NCBI RefSeq assembly: GCF_009696575.1
Contig: NZ_VULQ01000003.1
Location: forward strand, 1 to 64,000
Direction of reading: 5' to 3'
DNA: 64,000 nt
From: Anaerococcus porci
GTDB taxonomy: Bacteria; Bacillota; Clostridia; Tissierellales; Peptoniphilaceae
Made by a program: the position numbers and the translations under genes. A model generated the notes under the pieces. It was given only the letters and a program-made list of their open reading frames with translations, was not told the DNA's origin and ran no database searches. Of this stretch, positions 26,003 to 35,638 are shown piece by piece (the stretch's first letter is position 1; each line of letters opens with the position of its first letter).

Positions 26003-26575
26003 ATGAATCCAGACATAAATATTACTGGTATAAGATTAGAAACAAATTCGCTTATTCTAAGACCTTTTAAAAAAGATGATCTTAAAGATTTTAATGAATA
26101 TGCAAAAATTCCAGGTGTTGGGGAAATGGCTGGTCGGACTCATCACGAATCTATAGAAGAGTCATCAAAAATTTTAGATATGTTTATTAACGGAAAAAAG
26201 ACTTTTGCTATAATCAAAAAAGAGACTGGTAAAGTTATAGGTTCATTTGGCATAGAAAAATATAAGGAAGAACTTGTTGGAGAAAAATATAAAAATTTAA
26301 AATGTAGAGAAATAGGCTATGTCTTAAGTAAGAATTTTTGGGGTAAGGGCTATATGACAGAAGCAGGTCATGCAATCTTGGAATATTGTTTTGATACTCT
26401 AGAACTAGATGCAGTATTTTGTGGATATTTTAAAAAAAATACTCAATCAAAACGTGTAAGTGAGAAGTTAGGTTTTAATTATTTATTAGAGCATTTCTTC
26501 TACACTAAATATGGAACTAAGGAGCAAGCAATATTAACTGTAATTCATAATAGCCAATGGAGAAAACAGCTTTAG
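26003..26575 (+). CDS. GNAT-family N-acetyltransferase (RimJ/RimL-like)
   Basis: This protein of about 190 residues begins MNPDINITGIRLETNSLILR, followed by PFKKDDLKDFNEYA, the usual start of RimL-type acetyltransferases. The acetyl-CoA-binding motif A appears as GYVLSKNFWGKGYMTEAGHA, and the later NTQSKRVSEKLGF segment is the family's C-terminal signature. The substrate may be a ribosomal protein, a peptide or a small amine. The ATG at 26003 is chosen over a TTG at 25991 because GGGGGAT lies at the right distance before the ATG. It is a single gene with no functional link visible in its neighbours. Confidence 0.92.
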   Translation: MNPDINITGIRLETNSLILRPFKKDDLKDFNEYAKIPGVGEMAGRTHHESIEESSKILDMFINGKKTFAIIKKETGKVIGSFGIEKYKEELVGEKYKNLKCREIGYVLSKNFWGKGYMTEAGHAILEYCFDTLELDAVFCGYFKKNTQSKRVSEKLGFNYLLEHFFYTKYGTKEQAILTVIHNSQWRKQL

Positions 26576-26902
26576 ATATTTTGTTAAAGTGATTAAGAAG
26601 ACTATAGGAGTGTTGCCTAATATTAACTTATCAATTAAATCATCACTTTTAATTTGAGGAATTTCTTGTTACTTGGGATTATTTATAGTTAAATCTGTGA
26701 TAAATAATTTAGTATCTTATAAAAATCCTAAAAAAGAATAATATTAAATAAGGAAGCTGTATAATATGTTTTTCTATAGTACATCATTTTATTTCTTATT
26801 TTGTTAGCATTTTTTCTTGACATAAGTTTTATCCTAATTAGCTTTTTAGCCTAACTATGAGATTTTTATACATAAATTTTACACAGTCATATAAAATTAA
26901 AA
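26576..26902. other. Intergenic, possible decayed coding DNA
   Basis: A short open stretch after the acetyltransferase reads VIKKTIGVLPNINLSIKSSL before a stop and is followed by further broken frames. I cannot assign it to a family. Otherwise I see no gene or RNA. Confidence 0.35.
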
Positions 26903-27054
26903 GGGGCTGTTGCAAAATTATGAATTTCTATCGTTGCATCATTTCAAGTTACTCCTAGACAATTTGAGAATAGCCTGCCGGCTCATGGAGGCCAAATTGT
27001 CGTAGAGGGACTTGAAATGATATTACAACGATTAATTCATTTTGCAACAGCCCC
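26903..27054 (+). mobile_element. MITE-like repeat, copy 2 (best-preserved)
   Basis: This 152-base element has perfect 16-base terminal inverted repeats, GGGGCTGTTGCAAAAT and its complement. Inner inverted segments AGACAATTTGAGAA and CCAAATTGTCG add to a nearly self-complementary structure. It encodes nothing. It lies 90 bases beyond the 3' end of the GH101 gene, in the same orientation as copy 3, which lies upstream of that gene. Confidence 0.9.
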
Positions 27055-27144
27055 CTTTCAATTTGCGTCTAAGACTTCTTTAATTATTTAATTTATTGAG
27101 TCTTTAGATGCTATTTTTTAAAGAGGATTAAAGTATTACTATTA

Positions 27145-30100
27145 TTATTTTCTTTTTTTACTTATAAATAGTCCAAGCATTGCACTAAAAAGACTTGCTA
27201 GGGATAGTTTAAGTGAGTTTATACCTGTTTTAGGGTTATTAGATTTTTTCTTTTCTCCAACATATTTAAAATCGGTTTTTGTCTTTTTAGATTTGACTTT
27301 CATTTTAATTCTTTCTGGTTTTTCTTCTTTTAAAAGTCTTATATAGTATTTACCATCATTACCCTTTCTTATAATATATAGCTTGTTAAGCTTTGAATTT
27401 TTGATTATAGCTTCTGCCTGTTTTATCGCATCTGATTTTTTATCAAATCCCTTATCCAAGTTGAAAGTATCTTCTGTAGCTTTTTCGTCTACTACTATTT
27501 TATCATCTGAAGGTTTTTCTTGATTTTTTTCATTATTTTTGTTTGTTTTTTCTTTCTCTTTATCTTCTTCTATTTGTTTTAAAATCTTTTCAAAAGAATC
27601 ATGACTTATTAGGTCATTTTCTTTTAGGTAATCGAAGTTTTCCTTTAATAAGTCAAAGCTCTTATTATTACTATCTTTTATAACTAGAAGTAGCTTATCA
27701 TAGTCTATAGCCTTATGACCTTCATTTGTATTTTCAAGTCCAAAGATAAATTCTGCTGCTGATAGGAACTTGTTGGCTTGATCACCATAAGTTTCTGTTG
27801 GGGTGATTATTATTTTCTTAGCAATAATTGCTTTTTCAAATTCTAAAGTCTTAGCACTTGCATCATTTGCGTAGTCTTTAAATTCTAATATTCGTGAATT
27901 ATTTTTATCATCAATTATTTCTAATTTTCCTGCTTTTATTCTACCATTTGCTCCAGATTGTCTTGGAAGATAGGTGAAGTTTTTGATTAGAATTGGCTTA
28001 ATTAGTTCAACAGTTGCACTTTCTCCAATTGAAATATTTTGCCAAGGTGAATGCCAAATCGTGCTAGAATCTCCATCAAAAGCATTTTCAAGTTCTTCTC
28101 CACCTTGTGCGACTGCATACAAGTTTTCTATATCTTCAATGTTTATATATTTTTTTGTAAGTTTAAGTTCATTTTGTTTCGTGTAGACATCGTCTATGAG
28201 TTTTTGTAAGTCTTCTGGATTTATATCTTCACTTGCTATTACAAGCTTAGCTAGGGCGTCTTGGTAGGTCTTTACTGATTTTTCATCATAGATTGAAAGG
28301 TCTTTTTCTGTATAAAAGTTTCCAAAGAAATTTTCTTTTAATAAACTTGATGATAGTTCTACCTTTCTTATTAAAAGATTATCTAACATAAAGTCCTTGT
28401 AAGATCGGAAGTTTGCTTCATTTCCACCACTTGCTTTTGTATCAGCAGGTTCAGTAGTTGAAAGTATTCCAATCCACCTTTGTTTACCACCTTCTACCAA
28501 GAATTTAGCCCTCTTACCGCTTTCTTCCTTACCATCTTCCCAGCTTTTTCCTAGGGAATATACTCTTAAGTTTTGTGGATTAGTATATTCTCCATCTCCT
28601 ATTACAAAAGCATAAGTTCCATCACTTCCTGCCTCATAGTCAAAGGCAACTTGATAGATATATCCTTCTTCAAATCTAAAGTTTTGTGGAATTGTTTGAT
28701 AAACCAATCTATTTCTTCCTGTTAAACCATTGGTCTTAAGTGACCAATTTCCATCTATTACATCATTTATAACTTTTCCATTCCATCCTTTTTGGGTGTA
28801 TGGAGCATTCTTTTCTGCAAGATGGGTTCTATTGTCTTCTACCCCTTCAACTCCTCCTATTACAAATGGGAAGATACCTTGTCCAACTTGTTCAAAATCT
28901 TGGAAGAAGTCTCCTTCTTTGAGATCATGATTATTTCCATACATTTGTGACTTGTTTTCAAACACTCTCAAATCATCAAAGTAGCTTGCCCCTCTTCCAG
29001 TTTCCCTTCTTAGAGTAAGAGTAACATCTTCTGGATTATCTCCAGTTGTAAAGTATACATACATATTTTGGAAGTAAGATTTATTATCCACTGTTGCAGA
29101 CTTATCCCATGTATTATGAGCATTGGCCTTTACATAGTTTAGAGCAATTGATTTTTCTGTATAGTTTGAGTAAGTTTTAGAATTTGATTTTATATCAATA
29201 AAGGCTTTTGCATCTGACCTATTGTCTACTCCAACATAGATTGCATATTGAGTATTGGCCTTAAGTCCTTTAATATTTTGTGTAAGAGATACTTCATCTT
29301 CGTTATCAGCTATCTTAAGCATAGGGTTTGCACCTTGAGATAAGACAACTTGGACTTTTTCTTTATCTCCCTTTATATCCCAGTGGTCTAAAGACTTGGA
29401 GTTAAATCCAACATCTTCTATTCCCATAGCTTCTGACCATTTAATGTCTTCTTTTTTTGCATTTTCTTTATAGATTACATAGGCAGTGTTTGCCTTAGCA
29501 TCTAACTCTATTTTTCCATTTTTTATCTCTATTACTTTTTCATTTTTCTTTCCTAAATCTGTAAGCTCATATAAATAAACTTTGCCACTCCATCCATCAA
29601 GAACATCCCAACTAGTCTTTCCGCCTTCTGGATTAAAGTGGTATAATTTTTCTATTCCTTCAAACTCCCATGGAAGAAGATATTTTCCTTCATCAAAAAC
29701 TACTTTGCCATTTAACTTCATCGTTCTTTGCATGTATCCTTCATCATTTAGGTCATTTGATTTTCTATTTATAATAAGCTCATCAAATCCATTTTCTTTT
29801 TCATTTCTAAGCTTTATTTCCATCTCTGGTGTCCACTTGTAAGATTCACCATTATCACTCATATCAACTGCTTTTCCATTTTTCCATTCATAAACCCTGT
29901 AGTGTTGAACGAATTTAGTTGGAAGATTTGTTTTAAAGATATTTCTTATAAAACCTGCCCAATCATTTCTTCCTTGCCAGCCTTCAAAGTCTATCATGTC
30001 ATAACCACCTAAAAGTGGATTAACTGCGGCTCCACCATAGGCTGGGTAATTTCCAACCCATGAATCTTTTTGATGATTTCTTAAAAATCTAACTATATTT

Positions 30101-32535
30101 GAGTTGATTCCCTTAAGCGAATAACCACCGTATGTTAGATCTGCTGCCCAATGTTGGAAAGTAGAGTCATACTCTCCAGCAAAGCCCCATTCGAAAGCCG
30201 CTCTCCAGCCTAAATCATTAAGCTCTTTTGAAAGCTGATGACTTGCCCATGCATTGTTATTTCCTGATTGACCATTACCCCATACATCTACATATATAAA
30301 ATCAAGCCTATCTCCAACGATTTTCTTTAAATCTTCAAATCTATTAAAACGTCCATAAGCTAAATCATAAGCTGCATCTATATTTATGCCTTGGTCAAGC
30401 CAATTCCAACCATAGGCAAAATTTCCATTTCTATCTTTTCTTAGCCTATCTGGTGTGAAATATTTACTTTCTGGATAGGTTTCTGATGCATTTACATGGA
30501 TTCCAATTCTTGCTCCATACTTTTTTCCTAATTCTAAAAGCTTATTAAAATCTTCTGCTCCACCCATTCTCTTACCTATATCAGCATAGTTTAGATGACC
30601 TGAGTCATGACCTTCTGATCCATATCCTTTTAAAAGAACCATTTGTCCAAGTCCATCCGTATTTAGGTAAACTTTCTTAATCCCATCAATACTTGTTAAG
30701 AATGGATTTTGGGCTTGAGAACCAAAGTTCATGGCTATTCTTTGACCTACTAAGTCTTTTACGTATTCATGACCCATTGGGTTATTCATTATATCCCTAT
30801 AGGCTATGGCTCCATCTTGCCAGTCGATTTTACCATCATCATTTAAGTCATCTGCAAAAGCAATCTTTGCTGATGGTTTTATCCAAGTTCTTTCATCAAA
30901 TACTTTGTAGCTACCATCTTTATTTTTATAGGCAAGTTGGTAGATGTAGGAAGATGAGTTTATTCCTAAGAAATTTTCATCCCCATAAGTTTTCTTTTCT
31001 ATGGTAAGCCTAGTATAATCATCTGATCCACCACCATAGTTAAATTGAGAATTTGACCACACAGCTACTGAAAGATTCTTATTGGTTACAAATCCATACA
31101 TGTAACCTTTCTCTTCTATATCATTCATAGGATTATCAACATCTATATGGACATCTCCCCTTTTATGTGTATTTACACTCATTCTAGCCCCATCAAAAGC
31201 GGCGCCTTCATCCTTACTTGATACAGATGCTAGAAAATTATCCTTAAAATCAATAGTTGAGATTAGTTTTTGAGGATTATCAATTGTTTCTCCTGCCTTA
31301 ATATTGTTATTATTTACAATATCTACTATATTAAAGTGTAATTGATTTTTAAGAACTTTCATCCTTACATCTAAGATAGTATCTATGAAAAACTCCTCAT
31401 TTTTAATACTTAGGGTATATTTTGCTTCATTTCTGCTAATTTTTTCATACTTAACATTTGGTTTTACTTCTACACCATTTATAGTGAGGGTATCTGCAAA
31501 GTTAGGATTTGCCTTAAAGGTCTTTCCTTTATAAGAATATTCTTTAACTCTTGGAAAAAGTGTATCTATGCTAGCCTTTATATCATCTGCTTCTATGCTA
31601 TCATAAATGGCCTTAGAATCATCTATCTTAGCTCCCTTTTCAAATATTTTTTCTTCTTCTTTTACATTTTCTTGATTGTCTGTCTTGACTAGGACATTAG
31701 TAAGTTCTCCATTAAAAGAACCTAATTTTAAAAGAAGAGTCCTATTTTCAATCAAGGCATCGAATACATTTTTAGGAATAACTGTCGTATCAAATACTGC
31801 CTTGCCATTGTTTGTCGCATTGAGTTGCCCATCCTTTTTGATAGATATAGATAAGGAATTTTTCTCGCCTATTTTTGGAGTTTGAACTCTTGCTCCCTTA
31901 TAATAGTCCCCATTTCCATCAAATTTATATTCCCAAAACCATCCGGCTCTGTCATATCCTACAAATATATTATTCTTATAATCTTTGTGGTAGAGGAATA
32001 CTCCAAATCTCGATTCCTTTTCCTTTGATTTGTCAATAAAGTCAATATTTACATTGGTATTCCCAGAAGGATCTGACATAAGTCCTTCCTTTTTAAAGGT
32101 GGCAGTATTTGCTCCGTTGTCATTTTCTTTTGTTGATTTAAGTTCATTATAGTGGCTACCATCTAGTTTGGTTTCCTTAACCTCTCCTTTTTGAGATGTT
32201 TTTTCCCATTCTATAACTTCTTTACTGGTATCGTTTTTCTCAGTAGTATTTAAATCATTCTCAGTATTTTCTTCTAAATCTTTTTTTATATCTTCTTTTG
32301 TATTTTTATTTACTTCTTCTTTTGTATTTTCTTCGGCTTTATTAGAATTGTCTTCTGCTATGGACTCGTCTTTTTTAAGCTCTTTTATAACTTCTTTATT
32401 TTCTATGTTTGAGTCATTTACTACATCTTCTTGTGCAAAAGACTCACTAGAAGCTATAGTTAAAACTGATAAGGAAATAACACAAGCTAGAATTTTTTTA
32501 GGTAGTTTGTTCTTGACAAGATATTTTTCTTTCAT
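27145..32535 (-). CDS. Wall-anchored endo-alpha-N-acetylgalactosaminidase (GH101)
   Basis: This 1796-residue surface enzyme removes core-1 O-glycans (Gal-beta-1,3-GalNAc) from mucin-type proteins. It has a signal peptide (cleavage near A34 in ESFAQE), an acidic low-complexity stretch (about 36-115), a LamG-like domain (about 120-290), a beta-sandwich (about 320-590) and the GH101 barrel (about 600-900). The nucleophile is D750 in YVDVWGNG and the acid/base is E782 in FEWGFAGE; the 32-residue spacing equals that of the pneumococcal enzyme (D764/E796). Carbohydrate-binding-like domains follow, including an F5/8-type domain (about 1500-1640). The C-terminus has the sorting motif NPKTG (1767-1771), a hydrophobic stretch and a KKRK tail. 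An operator at 32575-32586 links it to the amino-sugar locus at 43-50 kb. Confidence 0.97.
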   Translation of the reverse strand: MKEKYLVKNKLPKKILACVISLSVLTIASSESFAQEDVVNDSNIENKEVIKELKKDESIAEDNSNKAEENTKEEVNKNTKEDIKKDLEENTENDLNTTEKNDTSKEVIEWEKTSQKGEVKETKLDGSHYNELKSTKENDNGANTATFKKEGLMSDPSGNTNVNIDFIDKSKEKESRFGVFLYHKDYKNNIFVGYDRAGWFWEYKFDGNGDYYKGARVQTPKIGEKNSLSISIKKDGQLNATNNGKAVFDTTVIPKNVFDALIENRTLLLKLGSFNGELTNVLVKTDNQENVKEEEKIFEKGAKIDDSKAIYDSIEADDIKASIDTLFPRVKEYSYKGKTFKANPNFADTLTINGVEVKPNVKYEKISRNEAKYTLSIKNEEFFIDTILDVRMKVLKNQLHFNIVDIVNNNNIKAGETIDNPQKLISTIDFKDNFLASVSSKDEGAAFDGARMSVNTHKRGDVHIDVDNPMNDIEEKGYMYGFVTNKNLSVAVWSNSQFNYGGGSDDYTRLTIEKKTYGDENFLGINSSSYIYQLAYKNKDGSYKVFDERTWIKPSAKIAFADDLNDDGKIDWQDGAIAYRDIMNNPMGHEYVKDLVGQRIAMNFGSQAQNPFLTSIDGIKKVYLNTDGLGQMVLLKGYGSEGHDSGHLNYADIGKRMGGAEDFNKLLELGKKYGARIGIHVNASETYPESKYFTPDRLRKDRNGNFAYGWNWLDQGINIDAAYDLAYGRFNRFEDLKKIVGDRLDFIYVDVWGNGQSGNNNAWASHQLSKELNDLGWRAAFEWGFAGEYDSTFQHWAADLTYGGYSLKGINSNIVRFLRNHQKDSWVGNYPAYGGAAVNPLLGGYDMIDFEGWQGRNDWAGFIRNIFKTNLPTKFVQHYRVYEWKNGKAVDMSDNGESYKWTPEMEIKLRNEKENGFDELIINRKSNDLNDEGYMQRTMKLNGKVVFDEGKYLLPWEFEGIEKLYHFNPEGGKTSWDVLDGWSGKVYLYELTDLGKKNEKVIEIKNGKIELDAKANTAYVIYKENAKKEDIKWSEAMGIEDVGFNSKSLDHWDIKGDKEKVQVVLSQGANPMLKIADNEDEVSLTQNIKGLKANTQYAIYVGVDNRSDAKAFIDIKSNSKTYSNYTEKSIALNYVKANAHNTWDKSATVDNKSYFQNMYVYFTTGDNPEDVTLTLRRETGRGASYFDDLRVFENKSQMYGNNHDLKEGDFFQDFEQVGQGIFPFVIGGVEGVEDNRTHLAEKNAPYTQKGWNGKVINDVIDGNWSLKTNGLTGRNRLVYQTIPQNFRFEEGYIYQVAFDYEAGSDGTYAFVIGDGEYTNPQNLRVYSLGKSWEDGKEESGKRAKFLVEGGKQRWIGILSTTEPADTKASGGNEANFRSYKDFMLDNLLIRKVELSSSLLKENFFGNFYTEKDLSIYDEKSVKTYQDALAKLVIASEDINPEDLQKLIDDVYTKQNELKLTKKYINIEDIENLYAVAQGGEELENAFDGDSSTIWHSPWQNISIGESATVELIKPILIKNFTYLPRQSGANGRIKAGKLEIIDDKNNSRILEFKDYANDASAKTLEFEKAIIAKKIIITPTETYGDQANKFLSAAEFIFGLENTNEGHKAIDYDKLLLVIKDSNNKSFDLLKENFDYLKENDLISHDSFEKILKQIEEDKEKEKTNKNNEKNQEKPSDDKIVVDEKATEDTFNLDKGFDKKSDAIKQAEAIIKNSKLNKLYIIRKGNDGKYYIRLLKEEKPERIKMKVKSKKTKTDFKYVGEKKKSNNPKTGINSLKLSLASLFSAMLGLFISKKRK

Positions 32536-32574
32536 ATCGTCTCCTTTATATCGTTTTCCTAATAATTGAAAGTA

Positions 32575-32623
32575 TGGTAATTACCACTTCTTATATCATA
32601 AAGGAATTATTTTTCTTTGTCAA
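32575..32623 (-). promoter_or_regulatory. Promoter and GntR-type operator of the GH101 gene
   Basis: On the minus strand TTGACA (32618-32623) and TATGAT (32595-32600) are separated by 17 bases, an almost consensus promoter. Eight bases after the -10 box lies the perfect 12-base palindrome TGGTAATTACCA (32575-32586), which would overlap the transcription start. The same layout is found at 44524-44572 and 50054-50101, so the GntR/UTRA regulator encoded at 42676-43377 is the likely repressor. Confidence 0.82.
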
Positions 32624-32681
32624 ACGTTTTTTTGATAAATGGTCACTATTAGAGCTTATAAGTGCTTTTTGACAAAGAAAA

Positions 32682-32830
32682 GAGGCTGTTGCAAAATTAT
32701 GAATTTCTATCCTTGCATCATTACAAATTACTCACAGACAATTGAGGATAGCTTAACATCTCATGGATGTAAAATTGTCGTGGAGGAGCTTGTAATAATT
32801 TTGGAAAGATTAGTCATTCTGCTACAGTCC
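32682..32830 (+). mobile_element. MITE-like repeat, copy 3
   Basis: This ~149-base copy begins AGGCTGTTGCAAAATTATGA and ends TCTGCTACAGTCCC, so its right end is less well conserved. It contains ATTGTCGTGGAGGAGCTTGT in the right half. It lies between the GH101 promoter and the end of the MATE gene, in the same orientation as copy 2. Confidence 0.85.
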
Positions 32831-32841
32831 CATTTTTTAAT

Positions 32842-34200
32842 TTATAGATTTTTTTCGATTTTTTGCTTATAGTCACGTCTTAAAAAATATACACAATAAA
32901 ATGCCGCAAAAAATTCTGCTATTATAAAGGATATCCAAATCATATTTATATTTCCTGTCCTTTCTCTTATAAAGTACATAAGAGGAAGAAGGATTATAAA
33001 TTGCCTTAAGAAAGGTTCAAATAAAGCTACTCCAGATGATGATAAGGATTGAAAAATTGAAGCACATACTATGGAGAATCCTACTGGTAGGTAGGATATT
33101 GAAATTATCCTAATCATAGGTACTCCTATATCCATCATCTTTGGTGTTGCTGAAAACAACTTAAGTATAGGTACTGGAAATACCATAAAAATTATCATGC
33201 CAAAAACTATCATAATAGTTGCTGCAGATATAGATAATTTTATAGCTTCTTTTATTCTTTTCTCATTGCCTGCCCCAAAGTTATAAGAAACTATAGGTAC
33301 CATGGCATTTGATATACCTAAAACCGGCATGAATTCGAAACTTTGCAACTTAAACATTACCCCATATGCTGCTATAGCTGATTGACCAAAACCTGCAAGA
33401 ATTGTATTTATGAAAAATACTGCAAAAGAAGTTATAGCATTCATTAAAGCTGCTGGAAGTCCTATAGCAAAAATCTCCTTTAAAATAAGATGAGATACAG
33501 AAAATCCCCTAAACCTAAATCTTATTTCCTTATTCTTTCTTATATTTAGTCCTAGTCCAACTAAAGCTCCTATGATTTGACCTAAGACTGTAGCGATTGC
33601 TGCACCCTTAACTCCCAATTTTGGAAAACCAAAAAGACCAAATATAAAAATCGGATCAAGTATTATATTTATAATTGCTCCAATTCCTTGAGTTATCATT
33701 GTATAAAAAGTAAGACCTGTCGATTGGAGGAGTTTTTCAAAAAGAATTTGGAAAAATACACCCATAGAAAATAAGCAAACTATATATAAATAATCTATCC
33801 CATAGGATATGATTTCAGGATCTTTTGTTTGCATTCTTATAAAAGGTTCTACAAAAAATAAGGCAATAATAACAAATACAAATGATAAAATACCTGCTAG
33901 CATAAGTCCATGGACTGCAACACTTGATGCCTCATCTTTCTTATTCATGCCCAAATACCTAGATAAAAGGGCTGACACACCTACTGATATACCTACTCCA
34001 AAGGCTATAATTACATTTTGTACGGGAAATGAAATTGTAACTGCTGTAAGAGCCTTTTCTGAAAGCCTTGCTACAAATATTGAGTCTACTATGTTATATA
34101 TAGCTTGAACAAGCATTGATATAATAATGGGAATACTCATCTCAAACAAGAGCTTGCCCATAGGCATATTCCCTAACTTTTGTGATTTTACTTCTGCCAT
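32842..34200 (-). CDS. MATE-family multidrug/cation efflux transporter
   Basis: This 452-residue integral membrane protein has about twelve helices in two halves, typical of MATE antiporters. The N-terminal LGNMPMGKLLFEMSIPIIIS and NIVDSIFVARLSEKALTAVT segments, and GVSALLSRYLG, are the family hallmarks. It would export organic cations or drugs in exchange for sodium or protons. The length is normal and no frame break is seen. It is followed by a MITE copy instead of a clear terminator, and the element's hairpin could serve that role. The specific substrate cannot be told from sequence. Confidence 0.94.
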   Translation of the reverse strand: MAEVKSQKLGNMPMGKLLFEMSIPIIISMLVQAIYNIVDSIFVARLSEKALTAVTISFPVQNVIIAFGVGISVGVSALLSRYLGMNKKDEASSVAVHGLMLAGILSFVFVIIALFFVEPFIRMQTKDPEIISYGIDYLYIVCLFSMGVFFQILFEKLLQSTGLTFYTMITQGIGAIINIILDPIFIFGLFGFPKLGVKGAAIATVLGQIIGALVGLGLNIRKNKEIRFRFRGFSVSHLILKEIFAIGLPAALMNAITSFAVFFINTILAGFGQSAIAAYGVMFKLQSFEFMPVLGISNAMVPIVSYNFGAGNEKRIKEAIKLSISAATIMIVFGMIIFMVFPVPILKLFSATPKMMDIGVPMIRIISISYLPVGFSIVCASIFQSLSSSGVALFEPFLRQFIILLPLMYFIRERTGNINMIWISFIIAEFFAAFYCVYFLRRDYKQKIEKNL

Positions 34201-34225
34201 CTAATCTCCTTTCAAAAAATAAAAA

Positions 34226-34243
34226 TAACGGCAAGTGCCGCTA
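34226..34243 (-). terminator. Terminator after the FemAB gene
   Basis: On the minus strand AGCGGCA and TGCCGTT pair around a two-base loop and are followed by a T-rich run. It lies about 75 bases after the FemAB stop codon and before the MATE gene. Confidence 0.75.
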
Positions 34244-34319
34244 TTTAAATACCTATATACTTACTTTATTAAATTTAATGAATATTGCAAGTCATTTTCA
34301 AAGTTTTTTACATTTTATT

Positions 34320-35510
34320 TTAGATGTTACTTAATTTATTTTTACTTTTTTTTAAAAATAAAAGACTCTTATATTTTTTTGGAAATGGATAATAGATAAA
34401 AGCCCCTGTTTTCCTTACTATATATCCATTAAAGTTTTGTTTAAACCTTAAAACTCCATCTGAACCATCATAAACCCCATCTATCCCAAAGAAATTATAG
34501 GTTTTAATTCCTCTTTTCATAATTCTTTTCATCGCTTCAAATTGTAGGATAAATGGTCCTGGAAGTTTTTGATATTTTGTTAAAGATCCCCCTAAGAAAT
34601 ATATAGCTTGATTGTTTTGATAAACTAGGATCATATTAGCAAGAGGAATTATATCACGACTTGCATCTTCTTTTAAATCTTTTAAGCTTTCTATTTCATT
34701 TTTTAAAGAATCTCTTCTTTGCTTATTCTTATTATTCTCTTTTATACCAGATAGTATTTCTTCAAGTCTTTTTATAGAATTATTTAAGTTAATTTCTGCT
34801 ACTAGAAACTCTTTTTTATCGGAAAACTCATCATAGAAAGTATTATAATAGTCTATAGACTTATCCCCAAAGCCTTGTCTTTTAGCAGTTTCAAGGGTTA
34901 AACTTTTAAAATCTTCCATTTCATTTTTTTTAATTTCCCTAACTCTTATATCAAGCTCCTTAGCTTTTTTTATTTTTCTTTGGGCATTTTTATTAAATGA
35001 ATTCAAAAGATTATCATAGTCATCTGGTAGAAAATCAGACAAATCTTTTACGAATTGATAATCAGGTGATCCATCATATTCAGGAACTGTCCCATCATTT
35101 CTTATATATCCAAGCTCTTGCATCTTATAGAAGGTAGAATAGTCTTCATCTGTTAATGGCTTTCCCTCTTGGTCATACTTTCTGAAATCTTTGTCAAGCT
35201 TTATTACAAGTTTTAAATATCCATTTTCTTTGGCATAATCTTTCATTTTATCATAGAAGAGATATTCATATTTTTCATTATAAGAACTTGCACCTACCAT
35301 AAAGTCAATTCTTTTCCCGCCGAGAAAATTTCTAATAAAGCTAAGACCAACAGCAAAAATTTCTTCATCCTCTACGAGAGCTAGAAGTTTAGTTTCCCTA
35401 TTATTACTTTCTAAAGAAGCTTTCATTTCACTAGTTTGCAAAAAAGAATAAGTTTCTACTTTCTTTAAAAAATCATCATATTTATTTCTTGAAATTTCTT
35501 TTATTACCAT
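34320..35510 (-). CDS. FemAB-family peptidoglycan cross-bridge aminoacyltransferase
   Basis: This 396-residue cytoplasmic enzyme has the FemABX double-GNAT fold: FLQTSEMKASLESNNRETKL near the start, then LVIKLDKDFRKYDQEGKPLT, and NKNAQRKIKKAKELDIRVRE before an antiparallel coiled-coil arm (about 240-285, rich in Lys/Glu/Asn), then GGSLTKYQKLPGPFILQFEA and YNFFGIDGVYDGSDGVLRFK. Such enzymes transfer an amino acid from aminoacyl-tRNA to the lysine of lipid II. It lies directly beside an ATP-grasp ligase gene, and both sit downstream of thrS. The amino acid transferred is unknown. Confidence 0.9.
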   Translation of the reverse strand: MVIKEISRNKYDDFLKKVETYSFLQTSEMKASLESNNRETKLLALVEDEEIFAVGLSFIRNFLGGKRIDFMVGASSYNEKYEYLFYDKMKDYAKENGYLKLVIKLDKDFRKYDQEGKPLTDEDYSTFYKMQELGYIRNDGTVPEYDGSPDYQFVKDLSDFLPDDYDNLLNSFNKNAQRKIKKAKELDIRVREIKKNEMEDFKSLTLETAKRQGFGDKSIDYYNTFYDEFSDKKEFLVAEINLNNSIKRLEEILSGIKENNKNKQRRDSLKNEIESLKDLKEDASRDIIPLANMILVYQNNQAIYFLGGSLTKYQKLPGPFILQFEAMKRIMKRGIKTYNFFGIDGVYDGSDGVLRFKQNFNGYIVRKTGAFIYYPFPKKYKSLLFLKKSKNKLSNI

Positions 35511-35612
35511 AATTGCCTTTCCTATTTAACTCTTATTATATATATGATATCATATATTAGCTCAATTAATAAATAAGAGCAATTTATATATTTTAAAATC
35601 CCTATAAAAACA

Positions 35613-35634
35613 AATAACGGCCGAGGCCGTTATT
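35613..35634 (-). terminator. Terminator after the ATP-grasp gene
   Basis: AATAACGGCC and GGCCGTTATT form a perfect ten-base stem with a two-base loop and A/T-rich flanks, just beyond the ATP-grasp stop codon. Confidence 0.88.
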
Positions 35635-35638
35635 ATTC

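Noticed and set aside
30693-31007. Open frames opposite the GH101 gene
   Set aside because: They have no ribosome-binding sites, and GH101 has intact catalytic residues on the other strand.
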